From a virus: a stretch of 27,211 nt of DNA. The translations under genes were made by a program, and so were the position numbers. The stretch spans positions 1 to 27,211 of the IMG/VR virus record IMGVR_UViG_3300035070_000242; one strand, 5' to 3'. The notes under the pieces are model-generated. The model worked only from the letters and a program-made list of their open reading frames with translations, was not told where the DNA came from and ran no database searches. Shown piece after piece: positions 15,866 to 23,511 of the stretch (its first letter is position 1; every line of letters begins with the position of its first letter).

Positions 15866-16093
15866 TTAACTACCTTTCTTTATTTGTAGACCAGCTACCG
15901 CTTTTGGTACTTGTCCAGTTTCTTGTTTAACGTCTGTTCTTAATGCTCTCTTGCCCTTCTTTTTCTTACCTATTTCTGTTGTTACTTCTGTATCATCAGC
16001 TAGTTCTAATTCAGGTGTCTTAGTAACAGCAGTAATAGGACGAGCAGGAGCAGGTAAAGGAGCAGGTGTTCTTTGTGAAAAAACTCCACCCAT
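15866..16093 (-). CDS. Small protein resembling T7 gp6.7/gp7.3 (copy A)
   Basis: 75 aa from the ATG at 16093, which follows GAGGA by 8 bases; the alternative TTG start upstream overlaps the preceding gene and is less likely. Pro/Ala-rich N-terminus (MGGVFSQRTPAPLPAPARP), acidic centre ELELADDTEVTTEIG, Lys-rich KKKKGKRALR, C-terminal AGLQIKKGS. It shares layout and end motifs with the next gene downstream. It lacks any enzymatic motif and is likely disordered. Probable small virion protein by analogy with T7 gp6.7/7.3. Confidence 0.73.
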   Translation of the reverse strand: MGGVFSQRTPAPLPAPARPITAVTKTPELELADDTEVTTEIGKKKKGKRALRTDVKQETGQVPKAVAGLQIKKGS

Positions 16094-16094
16094 G

Positions 16095-16277
16095 TCAATC
16101 TTCCTCAAAATCTCTGTGTTGTAACTCTTTTAACTTATCTATTACAGATTGTTGTCCCCTGAGGAAAGCTAAATCCTCAGAGGAAATCTGTTCAAGCGGT
16201 AGTTTGTTGGGGTAGATTGCAGTCAAATGGTTTAGTAGGCCATCTGTAATGTTAAAGTCGTTTCCTAATACTTTCAT
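16095..16277 (-). CDS. Hypothetical protein (60 aa), first gene of the structural unit
   Basis: I do not recognise this protein. 60 aa from the ATG at 16277 (a TTG at 16286 would add three residues). It begins MKVLGNDFNITDGLLNHLTA and ends in a charged helix IDKLKELQHRDFEED; it looks soluble and helical and has no cysteines. It is the first gene downstream of predicted promoter copy 2 and directly precedes the paired gp6.7/7.3-like genes, so it is expressed with head genes. The ribosome site is poor. Confidence 0.72.
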   Translation of the reverse strand: MKVLGNDFNITDGLLNHLTAIYPNKLPLEQISSEDLAFLRGQQSVIDKLKELQHRDFEED

Positions 16278-16296
16278 AATAAACAAACTTTCGCTA

Positions 16297-16312
16297 ATGA
16301 TGTAACTTTAGA
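16297..16312 (-). promoter_or_regulatory. Predicted phage RNA polymerase promoter, copy 2 (upstream of structural genes)
   Basis: The exact 16-mer TCTAAAGTTACATCAT on the minus strand, followed by TAGCGAAAG. It is placed so that the TAA within TCTAA is also the stop codon of the RNR gene. It would drive the head and tail genes from 16277 leftward. Same sequence as copies at 1432 and 24724. Confidence 0.75.
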
Positions 16313-18209
16313 TATCAACTATCTCACAAGCACCTGCTGTACAGGCTAGAGTTTGTGACCCACTGGTAGTGTCTTCTTTCTCATATAGAGACAAAGCCGC
16401 CCAATCAATCTCCTTCGGCATCTTCTCATACAACTCTTCATATTCTTCCTTTGTAATGTCTTGATATGGAGCTTGTGCATAGGTGTGGTCACTGTGTGGT
16501 AGGAATGAGATACCAGAACAAATGTCAAAGTTCTCGTATACCCATGCTCCTACTTCCATCCACTCAGCATCACGTACTGTGATAGTCACAGATGGTTTGT
16601 GTTCACACCACGCCAAAGCGTAGTTCTTCCACAGAGCAAGTTGTTCTAATGCAGTCATATCATTGCGAGTAATAGCTCCTACAGGAGAACGCATTGGAAA
16701 ACTAAACACTGTAGTGGCGTCAGGTTTCATCACACATGGTTCAGCAGGAATACCACTGTCTTTCATAAACTGTGTTAGTGGGTCTTTATTGTCACCACGA
16801 ACAGTACGAATGTAGTACTCACTATGACGTGCATGTATTCCTGATGCACTGTCTACTAGCTGTGACACTGTACCAGAAGGTTTAACACATGTGATAGCTG
16901 ATGAGTGTTCAATGCCTAACTTATCAGCATACTCTGCGTTTGTATCAATAGCTACTTTCTTCATTTCTGCCAGCCAACGTGTACTGTCAATAGTCTTGGA
17001 AAGTAAGTAGTTATCCATGATTCCTGTCAATGATACACCAAGTAGACGTTCTTCTTCTGTATTTTTCTGCCATATTTTACGCAAGTATGGCATCTTTGTA
17101 AAGGTAGATTGTATTGTACCAAGTATAGTAGCCAAACGTACCTTGCGTTTTAGTTCATCTATGTTATCACTGTGACGTACTACTACCTCAGTTAGGTTAC
17201 AGAATTGGTAAGGACGTAGGATAATCTCTGAGCATGGGTTAGTACCCCACTCGTGTCCTGTCTCACGTCTGCCATTCTTCTCTACATGTTTGTCAGCAGC
17301 CACGCGACTAAAGATACCACGCTCACCTGACTTACTCTCTACTAGAGCCAGCCACTCACGCATGAATGTCTCCATGTCAGGCTTCTCAGTGTAGGCAGCA
17401 GAGTTGTTAGCCAATGCTCTTTGTCCTTCATTCTCCCACCATGAACCAGACTTGGCATGTGCCATGCGTCCATCACTTAGGTTGGACAAGCTAATCATAG
17501 CTGACCTACGTACACCACCTACTACCACAATCTCACCAATCTTACACATGATATCGTGGCACTCAAGACTGTTTAACTTACGTCCAGATGCGCCTTTGAA
17601 CTTAGCTACAACAAACTTAAACAAATCTTCTAGTGGTTCAGCACCAGATGCACGTCCACCAAATGTCTTTAGTCTAGAACCAGCAGGACGTACTTCAGAT
17701 GTATCCCACACTGGAATGTCACCAGCGTACAAGTACGTCATCAACCTATGTAAAGATTTAGCCCAACCTTCTTTGCTATCCTTTACCATGATGACATCAC
17801 TAGTAGTCTCTAGTTTCTCAGGAACTTCAGGTAACTTACTGATGAACTGACGCTCAACAGAGAAACCTACTCCTGTACCGCACAGTAGGATAAACATTGC
17901 CTCATCAAAAGCACGAATGTTGTCTACTGGTAGGTAACTACAGTTATAGATACAGGTATTGTCTCTGTCTGCTGCATCACCTGCTGTCATCAACGCTCTC
18001 ATAGATGGCATGACTTCTAAGTTTAGAATGGCATCCTCTAGCTCATCCCATGTTTGATTTGGTAGCTTTACTTTACTACCCATGAAGTTGATGTACCTAG
18101 CTACAGTCTCACTCCATGTCTCACGTCTACCTTCATTTTCTAGCCATCGAGCGTACCTACTCGTAGCTATGAACGTCTGATAGTCTGTTGGTAAGTGGTT
18201 GCTTATCAT
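16308..18209 (-). CDS. nrdJ: Class II (adenosylcobalamin-dependent) ribonucleotide reductase, monomeric type
   Basis: 633 aa; reduces ribonucleotides (triphosphates in the best-known monomeric enzyme) to deoxyribonucleotides using coenzyme B12. The active-site block NPCSEIILRPYQFC (residues 324-337) supplies the thiyl-radical Cys326 with Asn324 and Glu328, and redox Cys337; the Cys-to-Cys spacing of 11 equals C408/C419 of the Lactobacillus enzyme. The partner cysteine is Cys90 in CIYNCSYLPV. Near the C-terminus CTAGAC provides the CxxxxC shuttle pair that thioredoxin-type reductants recharge. VKPSGTVSQLVDSASGIHAR is the conserved barrel motif. No N-terminal ATP cone is seen, and the protein is shorter than the 739-aa Lactobacillus form. 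No small-subunit gene accompanies it, consistent with class II. It starts by ATGA overlap with mazG. Confidence 0.95.
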   Translation of the reverse strand: MISNHLPTDYQTFIATSRYARWLENEGRRETWSETVARYINFMGSKVKLPNQTWDELEDAILNLEVMPSMRALMTAGDAADRDNTCIYNCSYLPVDNIRAFDEAMFILLCGTGVGFSVERQFISKLPEVPEKLETTSDVIMVKDSKEGWAKSLHRLMTYLYAGDIPVWDTSEVRPAGSRLKTFGGRASGAEPLEDLFKFVVAKFKGASGRKLNSLECHDIMCKIGEIVVVGGVRRSAMISLSNLSDGRMAHAKSGSWWENEGQRALANNSAAYTEKPDMETFMREWLALVESKSGERGIFSRVAADKHVEKNGRRETGHEWGTNPCSEIILRPYQFCNLTEVVVRHSDNIDELKRKVRLATILGTIQSTFTKMPYLRKIWQKNTEEERLLGVSLTGIMDNYLLSKTIDSTRWLAEMKKVAIDTNAEYADKLGIEHSSAITCVKPSGTVSQLVDSASGIHARHSEYYIRTVRGDNKDPLTQFMKDSGIPAEPCVMKPDATTVFSFPMRSPVGAITRNDMTALEQLALWKNYALAWCEHKPSVTITVRDAEWMEVGAWVYENFDICSGISFLPHSDHTYAQAPYQDITKEEYEELYEKMPKEIDWAALSLYEKEDTTSGSQTLACTAGACEIVDI

Positions 18210-18538
18210 CTATTGTCCCCTTCGCCACCTATTGTCCCACGTTCTGCTCTTGCTTTCAGCTTATCGAGATTCATCTTTGCAATGTCATCAAGATTAAAAC
18301 CAATGTCACGAGCTAGTGTTGCACAATACCACAGTACATCTCCTACCTCACTTGCAAGCTCAATCTTCTTTTGCTCAAAGGTTTCTTGGTCATAACCATC
18401 ACGTACAAACTTCTTGACTTTGTTAGCCACCTCACCAGCCTCACCAGCTAGACCTAACGCTGGATATAGGATGCTGTGTGAGTGTGGATAGATGGCAGTC
18501 TTTACTGCTTGCTTTTGATACTCATTAAATGTTGTCAC
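18206..18538 (-). CDS. mazG: MazG-like nucleotide pyrophosphohydrolase
   Basis: 110 aa, starting with GTG at 18538 in a GTGA overlap with the upstream stop and preceded by GGAAAG. The metal-binding pattern is clear: GEAGEVANKVKKF (Glu33, Glu36) and LASEVGDVLWY (Glu64, Asp67), giving ExxE...ExxD of the all-alpha NTP pyrophosphatase superfamily. Such enzymes hydrolyse (d)NTPs to monophosphates; in marine phages a role in nucleotide recycling or in (p)ppGpp control has been proposed, with mixed evidence. Being wedged between a nucleotide-kinase-like gene and RNR supports nucleotide metabolism. The C-terminus is polar (RGTIGGEGDNR). Confidence 0.93.
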   Translation of the reverse strand: MTTFNEYQKQAVKTAIYPHSHSILYPALGLAGEAGEVANKVKKFVRDGYDQETFEQKKIELASEVGDVLWYCATLARDIGFNLDDIAKMNLDKLKARAERGTIGGEGDNR

Positions 18539-18834
18539 CAGTTCTTTCCTTTTGTTTCTTTAAGTAGTTCAATCATCTTGTTAAGATACCAGATAGCTTT
18601 CTCAGCATCTTCTATAGGTTTACCTTTCTTAAACAAACGTGAACCTGTGTATTTTAGTACATTACCATGACAGTAGCTGATAGCTTCCCATGCGCCTAAG
18701 ACATCTACAATATAATCTATTGTTTCAATCTTACCTTCAGCGTAGTGGGGTGGGCTGTTCACCATATCAGTAAACCTGTTGTCAGTGGTGGGTCTGTCCA
18801 TTTCAATCATCTCTTCTAGTGTGTGCCTGTCCAT
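18535..18834 (-). CDS. DUF3310 protein, T7 gp1.7 C-terminal domain-like
   Basis: 99 aa. The domain runs from about residue 28: SPPHYAEGKIETIDYIVDVL, then AISYCHGNVLKYTGSRLFKKG and DAEKAIWYLNKMIELL. This is the fold shared with the C-terminal part of T7 gp1.7, reported as a dGMP/dTMP kinase; the N-terminal half of gp1.7 is absent here, so kinase activity is uncertain. Start ATG at 18834 overlaps the exonuclease 3' end by 19 bases; later in-frame ATGs at 18810 and 18801 are alternatives. The following gene is mazG, then RNR. Confidence 0.88.
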   Translation of the reverse strand: MDRHTLEEMIEMDRPTTDNRFTDMVNSPPHYAEGKIETIDYIVDVLGAWEAISYCHGNVLKYTGSRLFKKGKPIEDAEKAIWYLNKMIELLKETKGKNW

Positions 18835-19535
18835 AACTTCACCTCTGCTGTATCTGTGTCATACTCACCATTTCGTAGGATACGTGCTAGTCTTGCCTGT
18901 TCTAATGCGACAGCTTCTCCCAAACCTTGTTTAGCATACGCAGTGACCACTGTGTTCCATGTAGGTTCAACCTGAAGAAGTTTATGGGCAGTAACAGCAC
19001 CAATTTTAGGACAGCCTTTATAGTTATCAGTAGCATCACCTGTAAGCGTTTGTACATAGTGATTGTAGTTAGCTTCTTCTTCGCTGATTTCAACCACCTC
19101 TCCATTAATCCAATGTTTTGCTGGTACAGTAAGCAAGTCCTTATCTTCAGACCAGATAATAGTATCTGTATTCGCAGTACCCAATATCCCCAAGACATCA
19201 TCTGCTTCTAGTCTCCTATATATTATAGTGTTATATGTATCTCGTAGATACTCTCTTGCCCATCCTAGTAGCAAAGGTTTACGAGTATCCTTACGATTAG
19301 CTTTGTAGTAAGGTGCTAACTCCTTACGATAGTTCTGAGTATCAGACAAAGCTATAACACAATCCTTCACAGGTGCTTCGTCTAATAACTTATCTAACTG
19401 GTCATCTAATCTAATTGCTACATCCTGCTCAAAGCAGTGAAGTGTCCACAAACCATCACCCCAATTAATAGGTGTCTCTGCTGACGCTGCTGCCTTGTAT
19501 GCTACGATGTCACCATCAACTAGCAAAATCGTCAT
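18816..19535 (-). CDS. 5'-3' exonuclease, T7 gp6-like (FEN family)
   Basis: 239 aa (T7 gp6 is 300 aa). It removes RNA primers and degrades host DNA to nucleotides. Metal-binding acids of the family are all visible: DGD at residues 7-9, EADD at 110-113, SEDKD at 129-133 and TGDATDN at 165-171, followed by the helix-hairpin-helix CPKIGAVTAHKLL at 175-187. The RKELAPYYKANR segment fits the helical arch that holds 5' ends. The start ATG overlaps the membrane protein gene by 20 bases, with GAAGAGG upstream. It belongs to the replication block. Confidence 0.95.
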   Translation of the reverse strand: MTILLVDGDIVAYKAAASAETPINWGDGLWTLHCFEQDVAIRLDDQLDKLLDEAPVKDCVIALSDTQNYRKELAPYYKANRKDTRKPLLLGWAREYLRDTYNTIIYRRLEADDVLGILGTANTDTIIWSEDKDLLTVPAKHWINGEVVEISEEEANYNHYVQTLTGDATDNYKGCPKIGAVTAHKLLQVEPTWNTVVTAYAKQGLGEAVALEQARLARILRNGEYDTDTAEVKLWTGTH

Positions 19536-19731
19536 CGTCCATACCTCTTCGTTCTAATCGTTCCTGTAATTCTAGCCTATCTTTCATCTGCTGCAACGTG
19601 ATAACTTGAATACCTTTCATTACTTGTTGATAATCAAGGTAGGTTTCTACAATCCACTTAATACATAAGCATATTGTAACACCAAAGAAGCAACAGGTCA
19701 AGACTAACTTAAACATAAAATCAAAGTCCAT
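19516..19731 (-). CDS. Small single-span membrane protein, unknown function
   Basis: 71 aa. A hydrophobic, Cys-rich span (residues about 9-28, KLVLTCCFFGVTICLCIKWI) is followed by a charged helical tail (MKDRLELQERLERRGMDDDD). With the short acidic N-terminus, a type II-like inner membrane topology or a peripheral coiled coil is possible. It overlaps both neighbours by 11 and 20 bases. I do not recognise it; it is too isolated from lysis genes to be called a holin. Confidence 0.75.
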   Translation of the reverse strand: MDFDFMFKLVLTCCFFGVTICLCIKWIVETYLDYQQVMKGIQVITLQQMKDRLELQERLERRGMDDDDFAS

Positions 19732-20194
19732 GCTGTATACACTCCTTTGCTTGGCCTACAGACATCTTGAACCACTCACCACTACGTTCTGCCACTTGCT
19801 CTGCTCTCTTGTGGGCTTCACGTTCTGCCTTTCGTCTGTTTTTAGTATAGACAGCATAGGCTAGTTTGTAGTCACGCATTGGGCTACCTGTTTGATAGTT
19901 GTTCAATCTATCTTCTGCACTCATAGACTGTCCTATCTTAACCCAATCAGGCCATGCTGAGTTAGTAATAATGTACACTTCACCTGACTTCTTCTCGTTG
20001 TAAGAACGAATGGCTGTTGCACCAATCTGTTTGGCTAGTCTTTTGAGCCTGTTCTTTCTACCCTTGATGCTGTCACATGTTCGACATGTGTACTGCTTGG
20101 TACGAGCGTTACCCTCTGACCAGTTGTCTCCATGTATCAGAGGTGTTGAACAGTGTAGACATTCTCTAGTGGGTGTCTGCCCAATTTCTGCCAT
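19721..20194 (-). CDS. GIY-YIG-like (T5orf172-type) endonuclease with zinc ribbon, probable homing endonuclease
   Basis: 157 aa from the ATG at 20194, preceded by GTGAG; an in-frame ATG at 20281 lies deeper inside the polymerase gene. N-terminal CLHCSTPLIHGDNW...CRTC (residues about 12-43) forms a CxxC...CxxC zinc ribbon, then basic KGRKNRLKRLAK. Residues about 70-145 have the T5orf172/GIY-YIG pattern: GEVYIITNSAWPDWVKIGQS, DRLNNYQTGSPMRDY, an Arg/Glu/His helix (RRKAEREAHKRAE) and SGEWFKM. Such genes are typical freestanding mobile endonucleases of phages, often placed beside DNA polymerase or RNR genes. It overlaps the end of the DNA polymerase gene by 29 bases. Confidence 0.85.
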   Translation of the reverse strand: MAEIGQTPTRECLHCSTPLIHGDNWSEGNARTKQYTCRTCDSIKGRKNRLKRLAKQIGATAIRSYNEKKSGEVYIITNSAWPDWVKIGQSMSAEDRLNNYQTGSPMRDYKLAYAVYTKNRRKAEREAHKRAEQVAERSGEWFKMSVGQAKECIQHGL

Positions 20195-21878
20195 ATTTGT
20201 ACTCACTATCGAGCTTGCATCTGAAGTTGTAGTGTCGCTCGACTTCTTCCATACATAGCTGAATAAGTTTGCCTGTTGCATCTTCTTGACCTTTCTTTAC
20301 TACTAGTTGTACCTCATCATGGATGAACGCTACAATCTGTGCGTCCAAGTTTGCTTCCTTGATAGCACGTGCTATGAACACGTACCAAGTCTTACAGATT
20401 ATTGCGCCAGCAGACTGAAGCAAAGTGTTCAGTGAAGCATGGCTATGACGAACTGGTATGGCTCTACCATCCAATCCTTTCACCCATCCTCTGTCCTCTG
20501 CCGCTTTAGCAACAGCGTCCTTCAGATACTTTAGAGCAGGTAGTTTCTTCAGAAACTTATTCTTGATAGACTTACCTTCCTTACTTCCTTTGTTGATTAT
20601 CTTACCAATCTTCTCATCACCTGCGCCATACAAAAATCCATAGATAAATGTCTTGGCGTTGGAACGTGTGGGTAGACCAGCAGCTTCTTGGTTTATGGTG
20701 TGAATGTCACCATTGACTACCTCGTGTGCGTAAGACCCATCATCGTAAGCAGCCATATAATGAGCAAGACAGCGCAACTCCAACCCACTAGCATCAGCAC
20801 CCAAGAGGGAATAACCTGTGGGTGCATGAAACAAACTCCTACACTCACTACCAAATGGCGAACCCACGCTAGGAACTTGCGCCATGTTTGGATTATTGTG
20901 CGTACAACGTGACGTGACAGCACCCATGTGATTAACTCTACCATGTAACTTACCATCCCTTTCCACCTTTAGCCAAGCCTGTTTGCCTGTAGCTAACTGA
21001 CCTATGCGTTTATTCAGGAGTAGGTACTCGCTCAGTAGTTTTGCTTCTGGCATTTCTAGTTTTTCTAGCACAGCCTCGTCTACCTTAGGTTCACCTGTGT
21101 TAGTAAAGCTAGTAGGCTTCCATCCTTTTGACATCAACCTCTCACCAATCTGCTTTCGTGATGCAGGATTGAATGGGATTGTCTTTGTCTTGGTCTTCAT
21201 CTCAACAACAGTAGGTTCAAATACTTCCTGTAGTTGTGTCTCAATGTTGTTCTTACGCTCTGCTATCTCAGCGTACAGAGATTGTGCAGCCTTTATATCA
21301 AAGTCAAAGCCACGTTTCTCCTGCTCTATCAGCAGAGTGTGTATCTCAGTCTCAAGGTCTAACGCCCCTTGGCTGAAATTTTTTTCCAGAATTTTCTGAT
21401 AAAGTTTTCTTGTAACTTTGGTGTCTTGCACACAGTAGTCGAGCATCTCTTTGCTGTAACTTCCAAAGTCCTGACTATCACCACCGAAATCACCTTTTAA
21501 TTCTCCTAGTCTGTAGCCCCAAGCTTTTAGGCTCTGCCTACCTAGCAGTGCCATAGGCATCTTGCCTTGCTTGTGTAGCTTAAAGTCAACCTCACGTATG
21601 TCAGGCCAAATAGTTCTAGAGTATACCAACGTGTCAAGAACCTGTTGTCCATCTTCTAACTCAAAGCTATACAGCTTCCTGAGTACTGCTAAGTCATACT
21701 CAATAATGTTATGACCTATCAACATCTCAGCACTAGCTAGATGAAGCAACCCATCCTCAATACAAGTGGGGTCAAAGGCGTACACTTCGTCAGTGTCCAC
21801 ATCTCTTGTGACAATGCACCACACCTGTGTTACATCGTCTAATAAGTTATCTGCTTCTATATCAAATATTAGTTTCAT
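20166..21878 (-). CDS. Family A DNA polymerase, T7 gp5-like, lacking the thioredoxin-binding insertion
   Basis: 570 aa (T7 gp5 is 704 aa). Proofreading exonuclease motifs: FDIEADNL (Asp6, Glu8), GHNIIEYDL (Asp62), YCVQDTKVT (Asp152). Polymerase motifs: A at LGADASGLELR (Asp362), B at RSNAKTFIYGFLYGAG (Lys409, Tyr413) and C at FIHDEVQ (Asp521). Tyr at the position of E. coli Pol I Phe762 is the T7-type variant. Between VFEPTVVEM and PFNPASRKQ, where T7 has a thumb insertion of about 76 residues that binds host thioredoxin, there are only around ten residues. Replicative polymerase working with the primase-helicase encoded just upstream. Ribosome site GGAGA precedes the ATG. Confidence 0.97.
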   Translation of the reverse strand: MKLIFDIEADNLLDDVTQVWCIVTRDVDTDEVYAFDPTCIEDGLLHLASAEMLIGHNIIEYDLAVLRKLYSFELEDGQQVLDTLVYSRTIWPDIREVDFKLHKQGKMPMALLGRQSLKAWGYRLGELKGDFGGDSQDFGSYSKEMLDYCVQDTKVTRKLYQKILEKNFSQGALDLETEIHTLLIEQEKRGFDFDIKAAQSLYAEIAERKNNIETQLQEVFEPTVVEMKTKTKTIPFNPASRKQIGERLMSKGWKPTSFTNTGEPKVDEAVLEKLEMPEAKLLSEYLLLNKRIGQLATGKQAWLKVERDGKLHGRVNHMGAVTSRCTHNNPNMAQVPSVGSPFGSECRSLFHAPTGYSLLGADASGLELRCLAHYMAAYDDGSYAHEVVNGDIHTINQEAAGLPTRSNAKTFIYGFLYGAGDEKIGKIINKGSKEGKSIKNKFLKKLPALKYLKDAVAKAAEDRGWVKGLDGRAIPVRHSHASLNTLLQSAGAIICKTWYVFIARAIKEANLDAQIVAFIHDEVQLVVKKGQEDATGKLIQLCMEEVERHYNFRCKLDSEYKYGRNWADTH

Positions 21879-21900
21879 GCTCTGTCTCCGCAGTAGCTAG

Positions 21901-23511
21901 TTAAAAATCTATGTCATCCTCTTCATCACTGAAGATAGTCTCTACCATACGTCCAGTAGAAGTACTATATTCCAAAGAGCAACATAGTCCAGTATCGCCT
22001 GACCATCTGTTCTTCAGAACTCTAACATGGCTGACGTGTGGATTGTCCTTGTCCTGTTGGTTTCGTTCCAATCCAATTACCATATCACTTAGCTGACCAA
22101 TAGCAGCACTACCTCTCAACTGTGACATAGATGTTTGTGCGCCATCCTCATGTCCTCTGTCACCAGATGGACGCTTCAAGTGTGACACTAGTATCATACC
22201 ACAGTTAAGCTCTTCAACTAAGGCACGTAGTCGTGTCATTGTATTGTCAATTAGTCTCCTCTCATCTCCACCTTCTAGTCCACTGACTACAATACTGATA
22301 TGGTCTAGTATGATGTACTCACACTCACAACCATGAACCAAGTATCTTATTTTGTCAAGTAGATTATCACTATCAGTAGAACCCCAATGGTCATACAGAT
22401 ATACTCTGCCTGTTCCAAGAGTTGCATCGAAAGCATTTCTTAACTCCTCTTCTGCTATTCCAGTTGTCTGTAAGTGCAGAGGTTTGTTCATCTCTATGGA
22501 CATGAGACCTAAGGCTGTTCGTTTCATGCTTTCTTCTAAAGCAATGTAGCCTATTGTCTTACCATGTCTAATAAGATTGTGAGCAAACTCTCTAGCTAGT
22601 TGTGATTTCCCAATACCAGAACCAGCGGTCACTGTTACTATCTCACCCATGCGACATCCGCCTGTTTTATCCTGTAGTCCTGAGTAATGATATGGCACAG
22701 AATCTCTGTTGTCATCTTGTGTGATGATATCCCACACCTCATTACCTGCTACAATTCCATCAGGTCTGTAGGTTCTAGCTGAGTAGACAGCATCTAGTAA
22801 CTCTCTAACTCTACCTTCCTGTACCATTTCACTAGCATCTTTAAGCGGTAGAGATGCTATCCTACATTTGTTTGGTGGTAGTACAGTAGCACATTCTTTA
22901 GCTGCTTTCTGTCCTGCCTCATCCATGTCAAACATAAGTACTACGTACTCATACTTAGATAGCCACTCAATAGATTTACCTATCGCTTTCTTGGCAGATG
23001 TACAACCTGATGGGAGTGACACTACAGGCCACTTGTTATCCATAACCTGTGCAAGAGACAGAGCATCAAGCTCACCTTCCACAATAGTGATGAACTTACC
23101 ACCTTGACCATCTCTCCAAAGATGCTCACCATACAGACCAACCTGCTTGGCATCACCAATGACAGAGAAATCCTTGTTGGCAAAGCGTACCTTCTGTGCC
23201 TTTAGTTCTCCATCTCTGCCTCTGTAGTTGGCTACCTGTACCTTCTGTCCTCTGTACTCTGACAGACCATAGCCCCAAAACTCACAGGTCTTCTGTGAAA
23301 TTTTACGCTTGCTCAGTTCCTTGAACTCCACGTCCAAGAATACTGTATCGTGTGTTTCAAGTTTAGCCATTACTTCCTCTTGATTATCTGCTGGTGTCAA
23401 GGTCTGACACGAGAAGCAGTAGTGTTTACCATCACTATACAAAGCATTGGCATCACTACTGCCACAGTGAGGACAGGCTGTATGCCTGATAAACTCACCT
23501 TCCTCAGTCAT
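21901..23511 (-). CDS. DNA primase-helicase, T7 gp4-like
   Basis: 536 aa (T7 gp4A is 566 aa). The N-terminal zinc finger is CPHC...CFSC (Cys13, 16, 32, 35). The TOPRIM primase core has VEGELDALSL (Glu145) and MFDMDEAG (Asp195/197). The helicase has Walker A GSGIGKSQ (Lys302), Walker B YIILDHIS (Asp403) and the SHLKRPSG...QLRGSAAIGQLSD motifs of DnaB-like ring helicases. The C-terminus FSDEEDDIDF is an acidic tail with terminal Phe, as in T7 gp4, where it docks on the polymerase. The start overlaps the upstream small gene by 8 bases. Confidence 0.97.
   Translation of the reverse strand: MTEEGEFIRHTACPHCGSSDANALYSDGKHYCFSCQTLTPADNQEEVMAKLETHDTVFLDVEFKELSKRKISQKTCEFWGYGLSEYRGQKVQVANYRGRDGELKAQKVRFANKDFSVIGDAKQVGLYGEHLWRDGQGGKFITIVEGELDALSLAQVMDNKWPVVSLPSGCTSAKKAIGKSIEWLSKYEYVVLMFDMDEAGQKAAKECATVLPPNKCRIASLPLKDASEMVQEGRVRELLDAVYSARTYRPDGIVAGNEVWDIITQDDNRDSVPYHYSGLQDKTGGCRMGEIVTVTAGSGIGKSQLAREFAHNLIRHGKTIGYIALEESMKRTALGLMSIEMNKPLHLQTTGIAEEELRNAFDATLGTGRVYLYDHWGSTDSDNLLDKIRYLVHGCECEYIILDHISIVVSGLEGGDERRLIDNTMTRLRALVEELNCGMILVSHLKRPSGDRGHEDGAQTSMSQLRGSAAIGQLSDMVIGLERNQQDKDNPHVSHVRVLKNRWSGDTGLCCSLEYSTSTGRMVETIFSDEEDDIDF

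Noticed and set aside
20195-20281. N-terminal extension of the GIY-YIG-like endonuclease
   Set aside because: The extra 29 residues are translated from polymerase coding sequence, are Ser/Thr-rich without motif, and the ATG at 20194 is better placed.
21410-21422. CAAAGTTACAAG on the minus strand within the DNA polymerase gene
   Set aside because: Only AAAGTTACA is shared with the promoter repeat; it falls on the QDTKVTRKL exonuclease motif, so codon constraint explains it.
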